Shown here in pieces: positions 34,933 to 42,799 of a stretch of 64,000 nucleotides of DNA. The position numbers and the translations under genes are program-made. Source of the stretch: JAQGMV01 sp035626595. GTDB lineage: Bacteria; Pseudomonadota; Gammaproteobacteria; Burkholderiales; SG8-41. The stretch covers positions 37,319 to 101,318 of the forward strand of contig DASPNJ010000090.1 in the NCBI GenBank assembly GCA_035626595.1, given 5' to 3'. Each line of letters starts with the position of its first letter. The first letter of the stretch is position 1. The notes below the pieces were generated by a model. That model was not told where the DNA came from, did not search any database, and was given only the letters and a program-made list of their open reading frames with translations.

Positions 34933-35951
34933 GGCGCTTCCCGTCGCATCGAAGGATTCATGAGGCGCACGACTTTCGTGTAGACATGACGGCGGTAAGC
35001 GTCGTTGAACGGCCCGGCGACGATGGGATTGCCGCTGTCGCTGACGCCCAACTCGTAGGTTTTGCGGTCGACATGGCCCGGCGAGGGCTCGGTGGCCCGG
35101 CTCAGCACGTGCAGCTCGACGGCGACGACGTTCGCCCAGTTGTTCGGCGCCGAGCAGCTCGTGCAGCCGGCGTACGTGTAGAGCGCCGGATCGGCGACGT
35201 ACGCGTCGGGCGCACCGTTGCCGTCGTGATCGATACCGTAACGGAGCTCCAGCCGCTCGATGCCTTCGACGAGCGGCACTTCGATCATGCCCGCACCGTC
35301 GAACTCGAGCCGCTTCAGCGTCGGGACGGCTGCGCCGGAGCCGTTGTCGTAGCCGACGAAATAAGTGTGCACGACATAGCGGCGCAGGCCCGCAGCGGTC
35401 GTGCAGTCCTTGAGCGTGTGCGTCAATGCGGGACTGCCCGCGGGGGCGATTGCGTGCGTAGCCGGCGTGTCCGTGCACAGATTGACCTGCAGATACGGCT
35501 CGCCGGCGGCCACCGGTTCGCAGCGCGCAGTGCCGGCAATGCAGGCACGCGCGCGCCGCACGACGATCATGTCGGTGCCGGGTTTTACGCCCGGTGGAAA
35601 ACAGGGCGGCGCGCCCGCGCCGCTCTCGTAGCCCTGAATGTGTATCGGTATCGCCTGCTCCCATGCTGCGGGCGCGGTGGCGCACGGGTCCGGCACCGCC
35701 GCGGGCACCGGCAGCCCGGACGTATCGAGCTCGCCGTAATAGCCCGCCAAGCGCAGATCCTCGGTGAGCGTGTCGACGGCGACGCGGCCGTTCTCGATCT
35801 GCACGCTGGCGCGCGAGATCTCGGCGCGCGAGCGGCTGGCGTTCGCGAAAACGGTGATGACGCCCGCGAAGATCATGAGCCCGAGCGCCATGGAGATCAT
35901 GAGCTCGACGAGCGACATACCCGATGCTCGTTTGACGAGATAGCGGTTCAT
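34929..35951 (-). CDS. pilW: Minor pilin PilW-like
   Basis: ATG 35951 (MNRYLVKRASG) is preferred over ATG 35963 because it overlaps the pilV stop as ATGA, giving 340 residues. The prepilin leader cleaves in RASG-MSLVELMISMALG, with Met in place of Phe at position +1 and Glu at +5. The helix is followed by the PilW pattern NGRVAVDTLTEDLRLAGYYG. Several Cys pairs mark the C-terminal globular domain. It is a priming-complex pilin. Confidence 0.88.
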   Translation of the reverse strand: MNRYLVKRASGMSLVELMISMALGLMIFAGVITVFANASRSRAEISRASVQIENGRVAVDTLTEDLRLAGYYGELDTSGLPVPAAVPDPCATAPAAWEQAIPIHIQGYESGAGAPPCFPPGVKPGTDMIVVRRARACIAGTARCEPVAAGEPYLQVNLCTDTPATHAIAPAGSPALTHTLKDCTTAAGLRRYVVHTYFVGYDNGSGAAVPTLKRLEFDGAGMIEVPLVEGIERLELRYGIDHDGNGAPDAYVADPALYTYAGCTSCSAPNNWANVVAVELHVLSRATEPSPGHVDRKTYELGVSDSGNPIVAGPFNDAYRRHVYTKVVRLMNPSMRREAP

Positions 35952-36535
35952 GGCGTCACGCACGCGCCGGTGTCGGGGTCGTTCTGCAGACAGCCGATCC
36001 TCACGAGCGACACCGCGGCGCGCCGCAGGCGGTCGTCACCGTACTGACCCTGGCCGCAGGTGGTCCCCTCCGGCGCGGCGGTCGGCGTCATGCCCTGCCA
36101 CACCACCGCGACCATGAACTTGCGCGGCATCTCCGGCTCGACGTTGATGACACAGCCGCGCGCACCGAGCATCGCGCCGAGGCGCTCGCCGTCGTGGACT
36201 TCGGCTGCGCCGAGCAGCAGGTTGCTCCACTGGCAGAGGTGCCGCGCTGCGCCTTGTTGTCCCGAGCAGTCCTGAAGCGGCTGGCCCGTTCCAAGCGGCT
36301 GCGCGGTCACATAGTCGAGCGCGTTGATGCGGTTGGTGCCGATCTGGTCGGTCATCATCTGCAGCAGGACTGCCGCCTGCGTGCGCTGATACGTCTCCAT
36401 TTGCAGGAGCTGCATGCGCGCCTGGAGGCTCGCCAGTCCGAGCAACCCCACCATCAGGATGACGAGCGTGATGAGCACTTCGAGCATCGTCATGCCGCGT
36501 TCGCCTCCGCCGATGTCGCTCCTCCGCGCGCTCAT
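35948..36535 (-). CDS. pilV: Minor pilin PilV-like
   Basis: ATG 36535 (ATGA overlap with fimT) gives 195 residues. The prepilin cleavage site is GGGERG-MTMLEVLITLVILMV, with Met at +1 and Glu at +5. The stretch LQMETYQRTQAAVLLQMMTD is typical of PilV. It contributes to the tip complex that starts pilus assembly. The C-terminal part has Cys residues (TTCGQGQYG, IGCLQNDPDTGACV) that may form a disulfide. Confidence 0.87.
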   Translation of the reverse strand: MSARRSDIGGGERGMTMLEVLITLVILMVGLLGLASLQARMQLLQMETYQRTQAAVLLQMMTDQIGTNRINALDYVTAQPLGTGQPLQDCSGQQGAARHLCQWSNLLLGAAEVHDGERLGAMLGARGCVINVEPEMPRKFMVAVVWQGMTPTAAPEGTTCGQGQYGDDRLRRAAVSLVRIGCLQNDPDTGACVTP

Positions 36536-37005
36536 GAGCACGGCCCTTTACCGATCGTCGGTCGTCCGCCCAGATTCAGCTTGACGCAGCGCGCATGCGT
36601 GTCGTCCAGATCGCCCGCGGCGAGCTCGAAGGGCGGCCTGACGAGATCCGGGCGCCCTTCGCTGCTGAACGTGACGGCTGGGGGACCGGTGACCTCGATG
36701 TGGCGCGGCGCGTTCTGGCGACGGATCACCGTCCCCGATTCTTCGGCGACGGTCCAGCCCTGCTTCCAGTCTCCGTTCACGGGCGCGACGCTCACCGGCT
36801 CGTTGCGCATGATCGCTTCGCTGCGTGCCAGCGCGAGGGTCGCGTAGAGATCCGTGCTGGCGGCGCGTATGCCCTGCGTGACCATCACGCTGCGCATGCC
36901 CGGCGCGGCAAGACCGATCAGCAACAGGAGCACGAGCATCGTGATGACGGCTTCGATCAGCGTGAAGCCATCGCGGGTCCGGCGCATGTCGCGTGGCGCG
37001 GCCAT
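36532..37005 (-). CDS. fimT: Minor pilin FimT/FimU-like (GspH-type)
   Basis: 157 residues. The cleavage site is RTRDG-FTLIEAVITMLVLLLL, with Glu at +5. The GspH/FimT signature follows (YATLALARSEAIMRNEPVSV), and KQGWTVAEE continues the typical beta sheet. This class caps or primes the pilus. Its stop overlaps the pilV start, and it begins three bases after pilE, so all six pilin genes are one transcription unit. Confidence 0.88.
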   Translation of the reverse strand: MAAPRDMRRTRDGFTLIEAVITMLVLLLLIGLAAPGMRSVMVTQGIRAASTDLYATLALARSEAIMRNEPVSVAPVNGDWKQGWTVAEESGTVIRRQNAPRHIEVTGPPAVTFSSEGRPDLVRPPFELAAGDLDDTHARCVKLNLGGRPTIGKGPCS

Positions 37006-37008
37006 CGG

Positions 37009-37482
37009 CTACCAGCCGGCTGTGCCGCCGCGCGTTTTCGCGCCATCGTGCGTGAGCGTGAGCGCGCCGTCGGCTTCCTGCGCGGACCCCGGCACCGGCG
37101 TCGCCCTGATCGTGTAGGTCGGCGGCACCGTCGGCGCGTCGGGCGCGACGGTGATGGAATAGAACGGCGCCACCTCGGGCGGCACCGTGAGGGACAGCGC
37201 GGAGAGCGCGTCGGGGCCAACGGCGTAGGCGCGGCGGTCCAGCAGGTACTGCTGCTCGCGGCTAGCCGCCTCGACGAGAAACGTTTGCGCCGCGGCGCGT
37301 CGGCCTTTGCGCAGGTGTTCCTGGTAGGACGGATAGGCGATCACGACGAGTATCGCGACGACGAGCACCGCGATCATCAGCTCGATCAGCGTGAAGCCGG
37401 CGCCCGGATGCAAACGTGTACTGAAGCGTGCGCGCAAGGCACGCGCGTGGAGACAAAAAGCTTCCGGATATCCGGACGGCAT
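37009..37482 (-). CDS. pilE: Type IV pilin PilE-like
   Basis: 157 residues from ATG 37482, but then the leader would be 29 residues, long for a type IVa pilin. An in-frame TTG at residue 24 gives the six-residue leader MHPGAG before FTLIELMIAVLVVAILVVIA and may be the true start; neither has a good Shine-Dalgarno sequence. After the helix, YPSYQEHLRKGRRAAAQTFL matches PilE of priming clusters. It is the first gene of the pilE-fimT-pilV-pilW-pilX-pilY1 operon. Confidence 0.87.
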   Translation of the reverse strand: MPSGYPEAFCLHARALRARFSTRLHPGAGFTLIELMIAVLVVAILVVIAYPSYQEHLRKGRRAAAQTFLVEAASREQQYLLDRRAYAVGPDALSALSLTVPPEVAPFYSITVAPDAPTVPPTYTIRATPVPGSAQEADGALTLTHDGAKTRGGTAGW

Positions 37483-37634
37483 AAAGTTGCCGGGTGCAAA
37501 GGTGATGCCGCGTGCGTCCTGCGACTACGCTCGACGAAAACCTGCCAAACCGAGAGATTTGCGGATGCGGGGTTCTGTCGTTCGGTGAGGTTTTGCCGGG
37601 GTCGCGCGCGTCCTGTCCTGAAATCCCTGACAGC

Positions 37635-37640
37635 TATAAT
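37635..37640 (+). promoter_or_regulatory. Candidate -10 box for the CoA-transferase gene
   Basis: A perfect TATAAT 39 bases before ATG 37679. No good -35 hexamer lies at the normal distance, so an activator may be needed. The 196-base gap between pilE and this gene holds nothing else recognisable. Confidence 0.4.
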
Positions 37641-37678
37641 CGAGACATCCCTGAACTATTTACACGAGTGCTCACCCC

Positions 37679-38875
37679 ATGCAGCAGTCAACCGGCAACG
37701 GCGGCAAGCTTCCTCTGTCCGATCTCACCGTCATCGATCTCACGCTCGCGCGCGCCGGTCCCACCTGCGTGCGGCACCTCGCGGACTGGGGCGCCAACAT
37801 CATTCGCGTGGAGCCGCCGGTGCCCGCGGGCGAGGACGTCGTCGGCCGCCGTCACGGCACCGACTTTCAGAATCTCCATCGCAACAAGCGCGCGATCAGG
37901 CTCGACCTGAAGAGCGAGGCCGGACACAAAGCGTTCGAAAAGCTGGTGCAGCGCGCCGATGTCGTCGTCGAGAACATGCGCCCGCAGGTGAAGCATCGCC
38001 TCAAGGTCGCGTACGACGACGTGAAGAAGATCAATCCGCGCATTGTCTACGGCAGCATCAGCGGCTTCGGACAGGACGGTCCTTATTCGACCAAGGGCGG
38101 AGTCGACCAGATCGCCCAGGGCATGGGCGGGCTCATGTCGATCACCGGTATTCCGGGCACCGGCCCGGTGCGCGTCGGCATTCCGGTGAACGATCTCGTC
38201 GCCGGCAGCCTGCTCGCCTACGGCGTGATGACGGCGCTCTTCGAGCGCGAGCGCACCGGCGTCGGCCGCTGGGTGCACACGAGCCTGCTGGAGACCCAGA
38301 TCTTCCTGCTCGATTTCCAGGCTTCGCGCTATCTGATGAAAGGCGAAGTGGCGAAGCAGACGGGCAACGATCATCCCACGATGACGCCGAGCGGCGTCTT
38401 CAAGACGAGCGACGGCTACATCAATCTCGCGGCAAGCTCCGGGCGCCTGTTCGAGCGGCTCTGCGACGTGTGCGAAAAACCGGAGTGGAAGACGCATCCG
38501 CAGTTCGGCAAGCTCGTCGAGCGCACGGCGAACCGGCCGGCGTTCAACGCGGCACTCGAAGACGTTCTCAAGGAAAAGCCGACGGCGTACTGGGTGGAGA
38601 AATTCGACGAAGCCGGAATTCCGGCGGGGCCGATCAACACGATCGACAAGGTGTTCGCCGATCCGCAGGTGCAGCACCTCGGTATCGCGGCGCCGCTCGT
38701 CTCACCGATCTACGGCGAGACGAAGATCGTCGCCTCGCCGATCAACTTCCCGGGTACGAAGAAAGAGATTCGCAGCCCCACGCCGGAGGCAGGCGAGCAC
38801 ACCGACGAAGTGCTGAAGTGGCTCGGCTATACCGCCAACGACATCGAACAGATGCGCGCGAGCGGCACGATCTAG
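37679..38875 (+). CDS. CaiB/BaiF family (class III) CoA-transferase
   Basis: 398 residues. Family signatures are DLTLARAGPTCVRHLADWGA, the Asn-Lys segment LHRNKRAIRLDLKSEAG, the expected catalytic Asp in GGVDQIAQGMGGLMSITG (about residue 145) and the GPINTIDKVFADPQVQ block. These enzymes move CoA between carboxylic acids through a covalent Asp intermediate, without ATP. It is a single gene between the pilin operon and a small membrane protein, so its acid is unknown. Confidence 0.92.
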   Translation: MQQSTGNGGKLPLSDLTVIDLTLARAGPTCVRHLADWGANIIRVEPPVPAGEDVVGRRHGTDFQNLHRNKRAIRLDLKSEAGHKAFEKLVQRADVVVENMRPQVKHRLKVAYDDVKKINPRIVYGSISGFGQDGPYSTKGGVDQIAQGMGGLMSITGIPGTGPVRVGIPVNDLVAGSLLAYGVMTALFERERTGVGRWVHTSLLETQIFLLDFQASRYLMKGEVAKQTGNDHPTMTPSGVFKTSDGYINLAASSGRLFERLCDVCEKPEWKTHPQFGKLVERTANRPAFNAALEDVLKEKPTAYWVEKFDEAGIPAGPINTIDKVFADPQVQHLGIAAPLVSPIYGETKIVASPINFPGTKKEIRSPTPEAGEHTDEVLKWLGYTANDIEQMRASGTI

Positions 38876-38990
38876 CGCGCGCGATAGGGTGCTGATCGAC
38901 TCGCGTCAGCTGATTGGTCGGTGTGAGGAGAGGAGGTCGCGGAGGAGAACGTCGGTTCTCTTCCGTGTCGTTTACCGGCCGTTAGCGCAG

Positions 38991-39158
38991 CTATTTGACG
39001 ATCAGCGCGATGATGGAGACGGCGAAGACGACGGCGGCTGCGTAGAAGAGGCGGTCGACGACTTCGATGAAATGCGTCAGCGGGTGCGCGTCACCGGTGT
39101 CGCGCGTGCCTGTCGGCCAGACGGCTGCCGTGCGGTATCGCTCCAGAATCCAGGCCAT
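38991..39158 (-). CDS. 55-residue small membrane protein
   Basis: ATG 39158 has GAGAGGAGCGAC before it, a strong ribosome-binding site. The peptide starts MAWILERYRTAAVWPTG, has a short polar region, and ends with one hydrophobic helix (FYAAAVVFAVSIIALIVK), so it is a single-span inner membrane protein. It lies 109 bases after the PEP-mutase-family gene on the same strand and could be cotranscribed with it. I recognise no family. Confidence 0.5.
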   Translation of the reverse strand: MAWILERYRTAAVWPTGTRDTGDAHPLTHFIEVVDRLFYAAAVVFAVSIIALIVK

Positions 39159-39267
39159 GTCGCTCCTCTCGGACCGAGGCTACAAGCCGGACGGAGCATA
39201 AGGCGTACCCGGCAAAAGTACAAGTATTTCAAGCACTGGCGCGATTCTGCGTGCTGCGCTGCGCAAT

Positions 39268-40143
39268 TCAGCGCAGGTACTTCTTCTCCCGCGCCTTCAT
39301 CCGCGCGACGTCCTGGAGCTCGAAGATGCGCTCCACCGGCACGATCGTCTTGTCAGCGTTCTGAATGCCGCGGTCCGCGCGGATCTGCGCGAACACCTTC
39401 TCCATCGCGGTGACCGCGGCGCGCAGCCCCTGGTTGGCGTAGATCACGAGCTTCACCTTGCCGAGGTGCTCGATGTCGGCCTCCGTGAGGTCCGGGTACG
39501 ACGTCGGCACCAGCACGAGCGGCACCGGCAGGCGCCACTCCTTGATGAAGGTCACGATCTCGTCGGGCTTCTTCGACTTCGAGTGGATGAGGATCGCGTC
39601 GGCGCCGGCTTCGGCGTATTTCTCGCCGCGCATGCGCGCCTCCTCCTGTCCCATCCCGGCGATGAGCGCTTCGACGCGCGCGATGATCATGAAGTCCTTG
39701 TCACGGCGTGCTGCCAGCGCCGCTTCGATCTTTCCCTGGAACTCTTCGACGCGCACGAGCTCCTGCCGGCCGCCGGCAAGCAGGCTCGTGTCCTTGGGGA
39801 ACAGCTTGTCTTCCATGACGACCGCCGCCATACCGGCGGCTTCGTAACGCTCGATCACGTGCATCACGTTGATCGCGTTCCCGTAGCCGGTGTCGATGTC
39901 CGCAACGATCGGGATCTGCGTCGCCTCGGCCATCGCGCGGCATGCTTCGAGATGCTGCGTCATGCTGATGAGGCTTGCGTCGGGCAAACCGTACGAGGCC
40001 GACAGCTCGAAGCCGCTCGCCCAGATGCCGTCGAAGCCGGCCTGTTCGGCGAGCCGCGCACCGAGTCCGTTGTGGGCGGCCACGATGCTCGTGAGCCGCG
40101 TCTCGAAAATTTTTTTCCTGAATCGGCTGGCGATCCCTGGCAT
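39268..40143 (-). CDS. PEP mutase / isocitrate lyase superfamily enzyme (possible phosphonopyruvate hydrolase)
   Basis: 291 residues of the PEPM/ICL TIM-barrel superfamily, which makes or breaks C-C or P-C bonds next to an oxalate-like group. DIDTGYGNAINV carries the Mg-binding Asp pair. MEDKLFPKDTSLLAGG is close to the PEP mutase signature EDK-x5-NS, with Thr in place of Asn; this favours PEP mutase or phosphonopyruvate hydrolase over isocitrate or methylisocitrate lyase, which have KKCGH or KRCGH. No phosphonate synthesis or uptake gene is adjacent. It is divergent from a TTT gene. Confidence 0.75.
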   Translation of the reverse strand: MPGIASRFRKKIFETRLTSIVAAHNGLGARLAEQAGFDGIWASGFELSASYGLPDASLISMTQHLEACRAMAEATQIPIVADIDTGYGNAINVMHVIERYEAAGMAAVVMEDKLFPKDTSLLAGGRQELVRVEEFQGKIEAALAARRDKDFMIIARVEALIAGMGQEEARMRGEKYAEAGADAILIHSKSKKPDEIVTFIKEWRLPVPLVLVPTSYPDLTEADIEHLGKVKLVIYANQGLRAAVTAMEKVFAQIRADRGIQNADKTIVPVERIFELQDVARMKAREKKYLR

Positions 40144-40255
40144 GCATCCTCCGATGGCGTGTTCGTGGCTTATTATGTCAGCCGCCGGGCCGGTTCTTCA
40201 CGAGGCACAACATATAACGAATACCGTGGCCCGTTCTAAACCAGAGGGAGGTGCC

Positions 40256-41239
40256 ATGTTTCGATTTCATAAGGCAGCCGTTGCACTGCTGCTCGTTGCC
40301 GCCGCCAGTACCGTATCCGCGCAGCAAACCGCCTCGGCGGCGTTTCCCACCAAGCCGATCCGACTGATCGTCGGCTTCGCGCCGGGCGGCAACACCGACA
40401 CCGTCGCGCGCCTCTTCGGCCAGCAGCTCGCGGAGCGCCTCGGCACCCCCGTCGTGATCGATAACCGCGGCGGCGCCGGCGGCACCATCGGCACCGAGCT
40501 CGCCGCGCGCGCGACACCCGACGGGTATACGCTCACCATGGGCACGACGACCACGCACGCGATCGCCGTCGCCGCGTATTCGAAGCTGCGCTACGACCCG
40601 ATCGGCGATTTCGCGCCGGTTGCGCTCGGCGCGAACGCGCCATATCTGCTGGTCGTGCACAACAGCGTGCCCGTGAAATCGCTCAGCGAGTTCGTCTCGT
40701 ACGTGAAATCGAACGCCGGCAAGCTCAACTACGGCTCGGCCGGCCAGGGCACGACGACGCACCTGGCGATGGCGACGCTCACCTCGCGCGCCGGGCTCGA
40801 CATGACGCATGTACCGTACAACGGCAACGGTCCCGCGACCACGGCGGTTCTCGGCGGCCAGGTGCAGGCGCTGTTCGGCGCGATGCCGCCGCTCATTCCG
40901 CACGTGAAGGCCGGACGCGTGCGGCCGCTCGCGATCAGCTCGGCAAAACGCTCGCAGGCGCTGCCGGACGTGCCGACGGCGGCCGAATCGGGTTACCCCG
41001 GGTTCAACGTCTCGCTATGGCTCGGCTTCTTCGCGCCGAAAGGCACGCCGGCGCCGGTGATCGCGCGTCTGGAGAAAGAGCTCCTGCAGATCGCACAATC
41101 CGCGGAGATGAAGGAGCAGCTCACGCGTCAGGGCATGGAGCCGCTTCCGGCCGGTTCGGCCGAGCTGGGCAAGCTCGTCAAAGCCGAAGTCCAGAACTAT
41201 CGCGTTGTGTTCAAGAAAGCCGGCATCCAGGTCCAGTAG
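40256..41239 (+). CDS. TTT-family (Bug/TctC) periplasmic substrate-binding protein
   Basis: 327 residues from ATG 40256, which has GAGGGAGG before it. Signal peptide AAVALLLVAAASTVSAQ, then FPTKPIRLIVGFAPGGNTDT, VVIDNRGGAGGTIGTELAA, TPDGYTLTMGTTT and HVPYNGNGPATTAVLGGQ, where Asn replaces the usual Lys of HVPYKG. It is divergent from the PEP-mutase-family gene, so the two may share control and substrate. Confidence 0.93.
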   Translation: MFRFHKAAVALLLVAAASTVSAQQTASAAFPTKPIRLIVGFAPGGNTDTVARLFGQQLAERLGTPVVIDNRGGAGGTIGTELAARATPDGYTLTMGTTTTHAIAVAAYSKLRYDPIGDFAPVALGANAPYLLVVHNSVPVKSLSEFVSYVKSNAGKLNYGSAGQGTTTHLAMATLTSRAGLDMTHVPYNGNGPATTAVLGGQVQALFGAMPPLIPHVKAGRVRPLAISSAKRSQALPDVPTAAESGYPGFNVSLWLGFFAPKGTPAPVIARLEKELLQIAQSAEMKEQLTRQGMEPLPAGSAELGKLVKAEVQNYRVVFKKAGIQVQ

Positions 41240-41277
41240 GCGTGCCATTCGGCAGCCGCCTCGGCCGGTAAACGATT

Positions 41278-41346
41278 CAGAGGGAAACCCAGCATGGGCA
41301 ACCCTACTGGGTGCCACTGTTTCCTCCGAAACCTCCTTTCCTTGCG
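41278..41346 (+). repeat. Dispersed repeat D, copy 2
   Basis: CAGAGGGAAACCC, a longer middle than in the other copies, then TTTCCTCCGAAACCTCCTTTCC and TTGCGGCTT. It occupies the gap between the TTT gene and the convergent 41350 gene. Confidence 0.5.
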
Positions 41347-41349
41347 GCT

Positions 41350-41667
41350 TTAAAACACGAGCTGCTCGGCGAGATCGATCAGCGCTTTTTCCTGCGCGAG
41401 CACGTTGCCGCGCTCGCGCTCGCGCATCGCGAGGCTCACGATGCGGTTGAGCTCGCTCGGTTTCATGCCGAGGCGGTCCGCGACCGCTTTCGCATCCTCC
41501 CGCGCCTGGCCCTGTGCGAGCTTGATGCGCATCTTCGTTTCGATGATCGCGCGGATCGCGGCGCGATCGTGCTCGGCGAGCGCGCGATAGGAGGCGAGCT
41601 CGGTGCCGGTGCTGGCGATCTCGGTGGAAACGGCGCTGGAGGATTCGGTGTAGCTGTCGGTCGGCAT
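41350..41667 (-). CDS. Hypothetical small soluble protein
   Basis: 105 residues. It has a Ser/Thr-rich N-terminus (about 25 residues, likely disordered) and then a helical, highly charged body (MRIKLAQGQAREDAKAVADR, RIVSLAMRERERGNVLAQEK). A helix-turn-helix-like stretch may be present at AVADRLGMKPSELNRIVSLA, resembling a recognition-helix layout, but this is weak. AAGAG precedes the ATG by about nine bases. It is not recognised, and the neighbours give no hint. Confidence 0.5.
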   Translation of the reverse strand: MPTDSYTESSSAVSTEIASTGTELASYRALAEHDRAAIRAIIETKMRIKLAQGQAREDAKAVADRLGMKPSELNRIVSLAMRERERGNVLAQEKALIDLAEQLVF

Positions 41668-41770
41668 GTAGTCGCTCTTGATTGTTGTGAACGTGCGCCG
41701 ACGAGTATAGCGGCGCGCGACGCGCGGACACGCGCGTCAAACGAATATCAGCCGAAGTGAGCGTGTACTT

Positions 41771-42790
41771 CTATTGCCGCGCGGCGCTTGCGCCACCCCG
41801 CCGGATGGGCGGCGCAGCGCCCTTTGACGTCTCTATCGCCGTCACCGACTCTTGCAGTTTTTCCGCGCGCTCCGATGGCAGCGGATGCGTAGAGAGCGGG
41901 GATGCTCGCGCGTTGCCGGAGCGCAACGCCTGCAGCTTGCGCAGCACGGCAAGTATCGCGTCAGGCGAGTAACCTGCGCGCGCCGCGAGCACCGCGCCCG
42001 CTCGATCGGCTTCGTACACGGCGTTGCGGCTAAGATTGCTCTCGAGAAACGCACCAGCTTGGCCAGCTATATGTTCGAAGCGGCCGGCGGCGCGGCCAAC
42101 TCCGAGCGTTGGCGCCAACCGCGCCAACACGGCCGCCGCCGCGGTACTGCGGGCGAGGCGCAGGCTCATATGCTGCGCCACGACCGCAATCGCATGTCCG
42201 AGTACTGCCGCGAGCTGCGCCTCGTTTTCGAGCTCGTCATAAAGCGCGCGCGTAATCAACACGTAACCGGCGGGCGCGGCATAGGCGTTGAACGCTCGCG
42301 AGTCGATCACGGCGAACCGCCAATCGAGGTCGGCCCGCGCGCTGCGATCCGCGATCCAGCGGCCCACGCGATTGATGTAGAGCTGGAGCGCCGCGTCCTC
42401 GACGAGCCTTGTCGAACCCAGCACTTGCGCGGTGAGCGCGCGGCCGGCCTTGACCTCTTCGTCTGCTGAGAGGTTCGGCGGCGGGTGTGCGGTGGCTACC
42501 GGCTCGGACGAAGCGGTGAGCCCCGACGCGGCGGCCGCGGCGTGCGCGTAGATGCTCCCCACCGCCGAGCTCTCGAGCTGCGTCAGCTGTTGCGCGTCCG
42601 GGCGCGACGTCGGAAGCTCACCCGAATCGAAGCTTCGTACGGCCAGAACCACCGCATTCGCGCCGTGCGCGAATGACCGCGCCGTTTCGAGCGCACGGCC
42701 AACATCGAGATCGTGCAAGGTCGCGGGGCGAACCTGACCGGACGCGGCGAGGAGTGCCACCGCGAGCAAGACGCGATGAGGCGCCGTCAT
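41771..42790 (-). CDS. M48-like protein with a broken zinc-protease motif
   Basis: 339 residues with a signal peptide (VLLAVALLAASGQVRPA). The body follows BepA/LoiP-type M48 proteases (VGRWIADRS, AFNAYAAPAGYVLITRALYD, LENEAQLAAVLGH, YEADRAGAVLAARAGYSPDA). The expected HExxH reads HAIAV (in VLGHAIAVVAQH): the catalytic Glu is Ala and the second zinc His is Val, while the third ligand region YEADR is kept. It is therefore probably not a protease but may keep the chaperone-like binding role. The gene is otherwise intact, so a recent pseudogene is unlikely. Confidence 0.8.
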   Translation of the reverse strand: MTAPHRVLLAVALLAASGQVRPATLHDLDVGRALETARSFAHGANAVVLAVRSFDSGELPTSRPDAQQLTQLESSAVGSIYAHAAAAASGLTASSEPVATAHPPPNLSADEEVKAGRALTAQVLGSTRLVEDAALQLYINRVGRWIADRSARADLDWRFAVIDSRAFNAYAAPAGYVLITRALYDELENEAQLAAVLGHAIAVVAQHMSLRLARSTAAAAVLARLAPTLGVGRAAGRFEHIAGQAGAFLESNLSRNAVYEADRAGAVLAARAGYSPDAILAVLRKLQALRSGNARASPLSTHPLPSERAEKLQESVTAIETSKGAAPPIRRGGASAARQ

Positions 42791-42799
42791 GGCGCGGCT

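Noticed and set aside
38889..39413. Plus-strand 174-codon frame after the CoA-transferase
   Set aside because: Arg/Cys-rich with no start signal; the minus strand holds a better small membrane gene and the end of the PEP-mutase-family gene.
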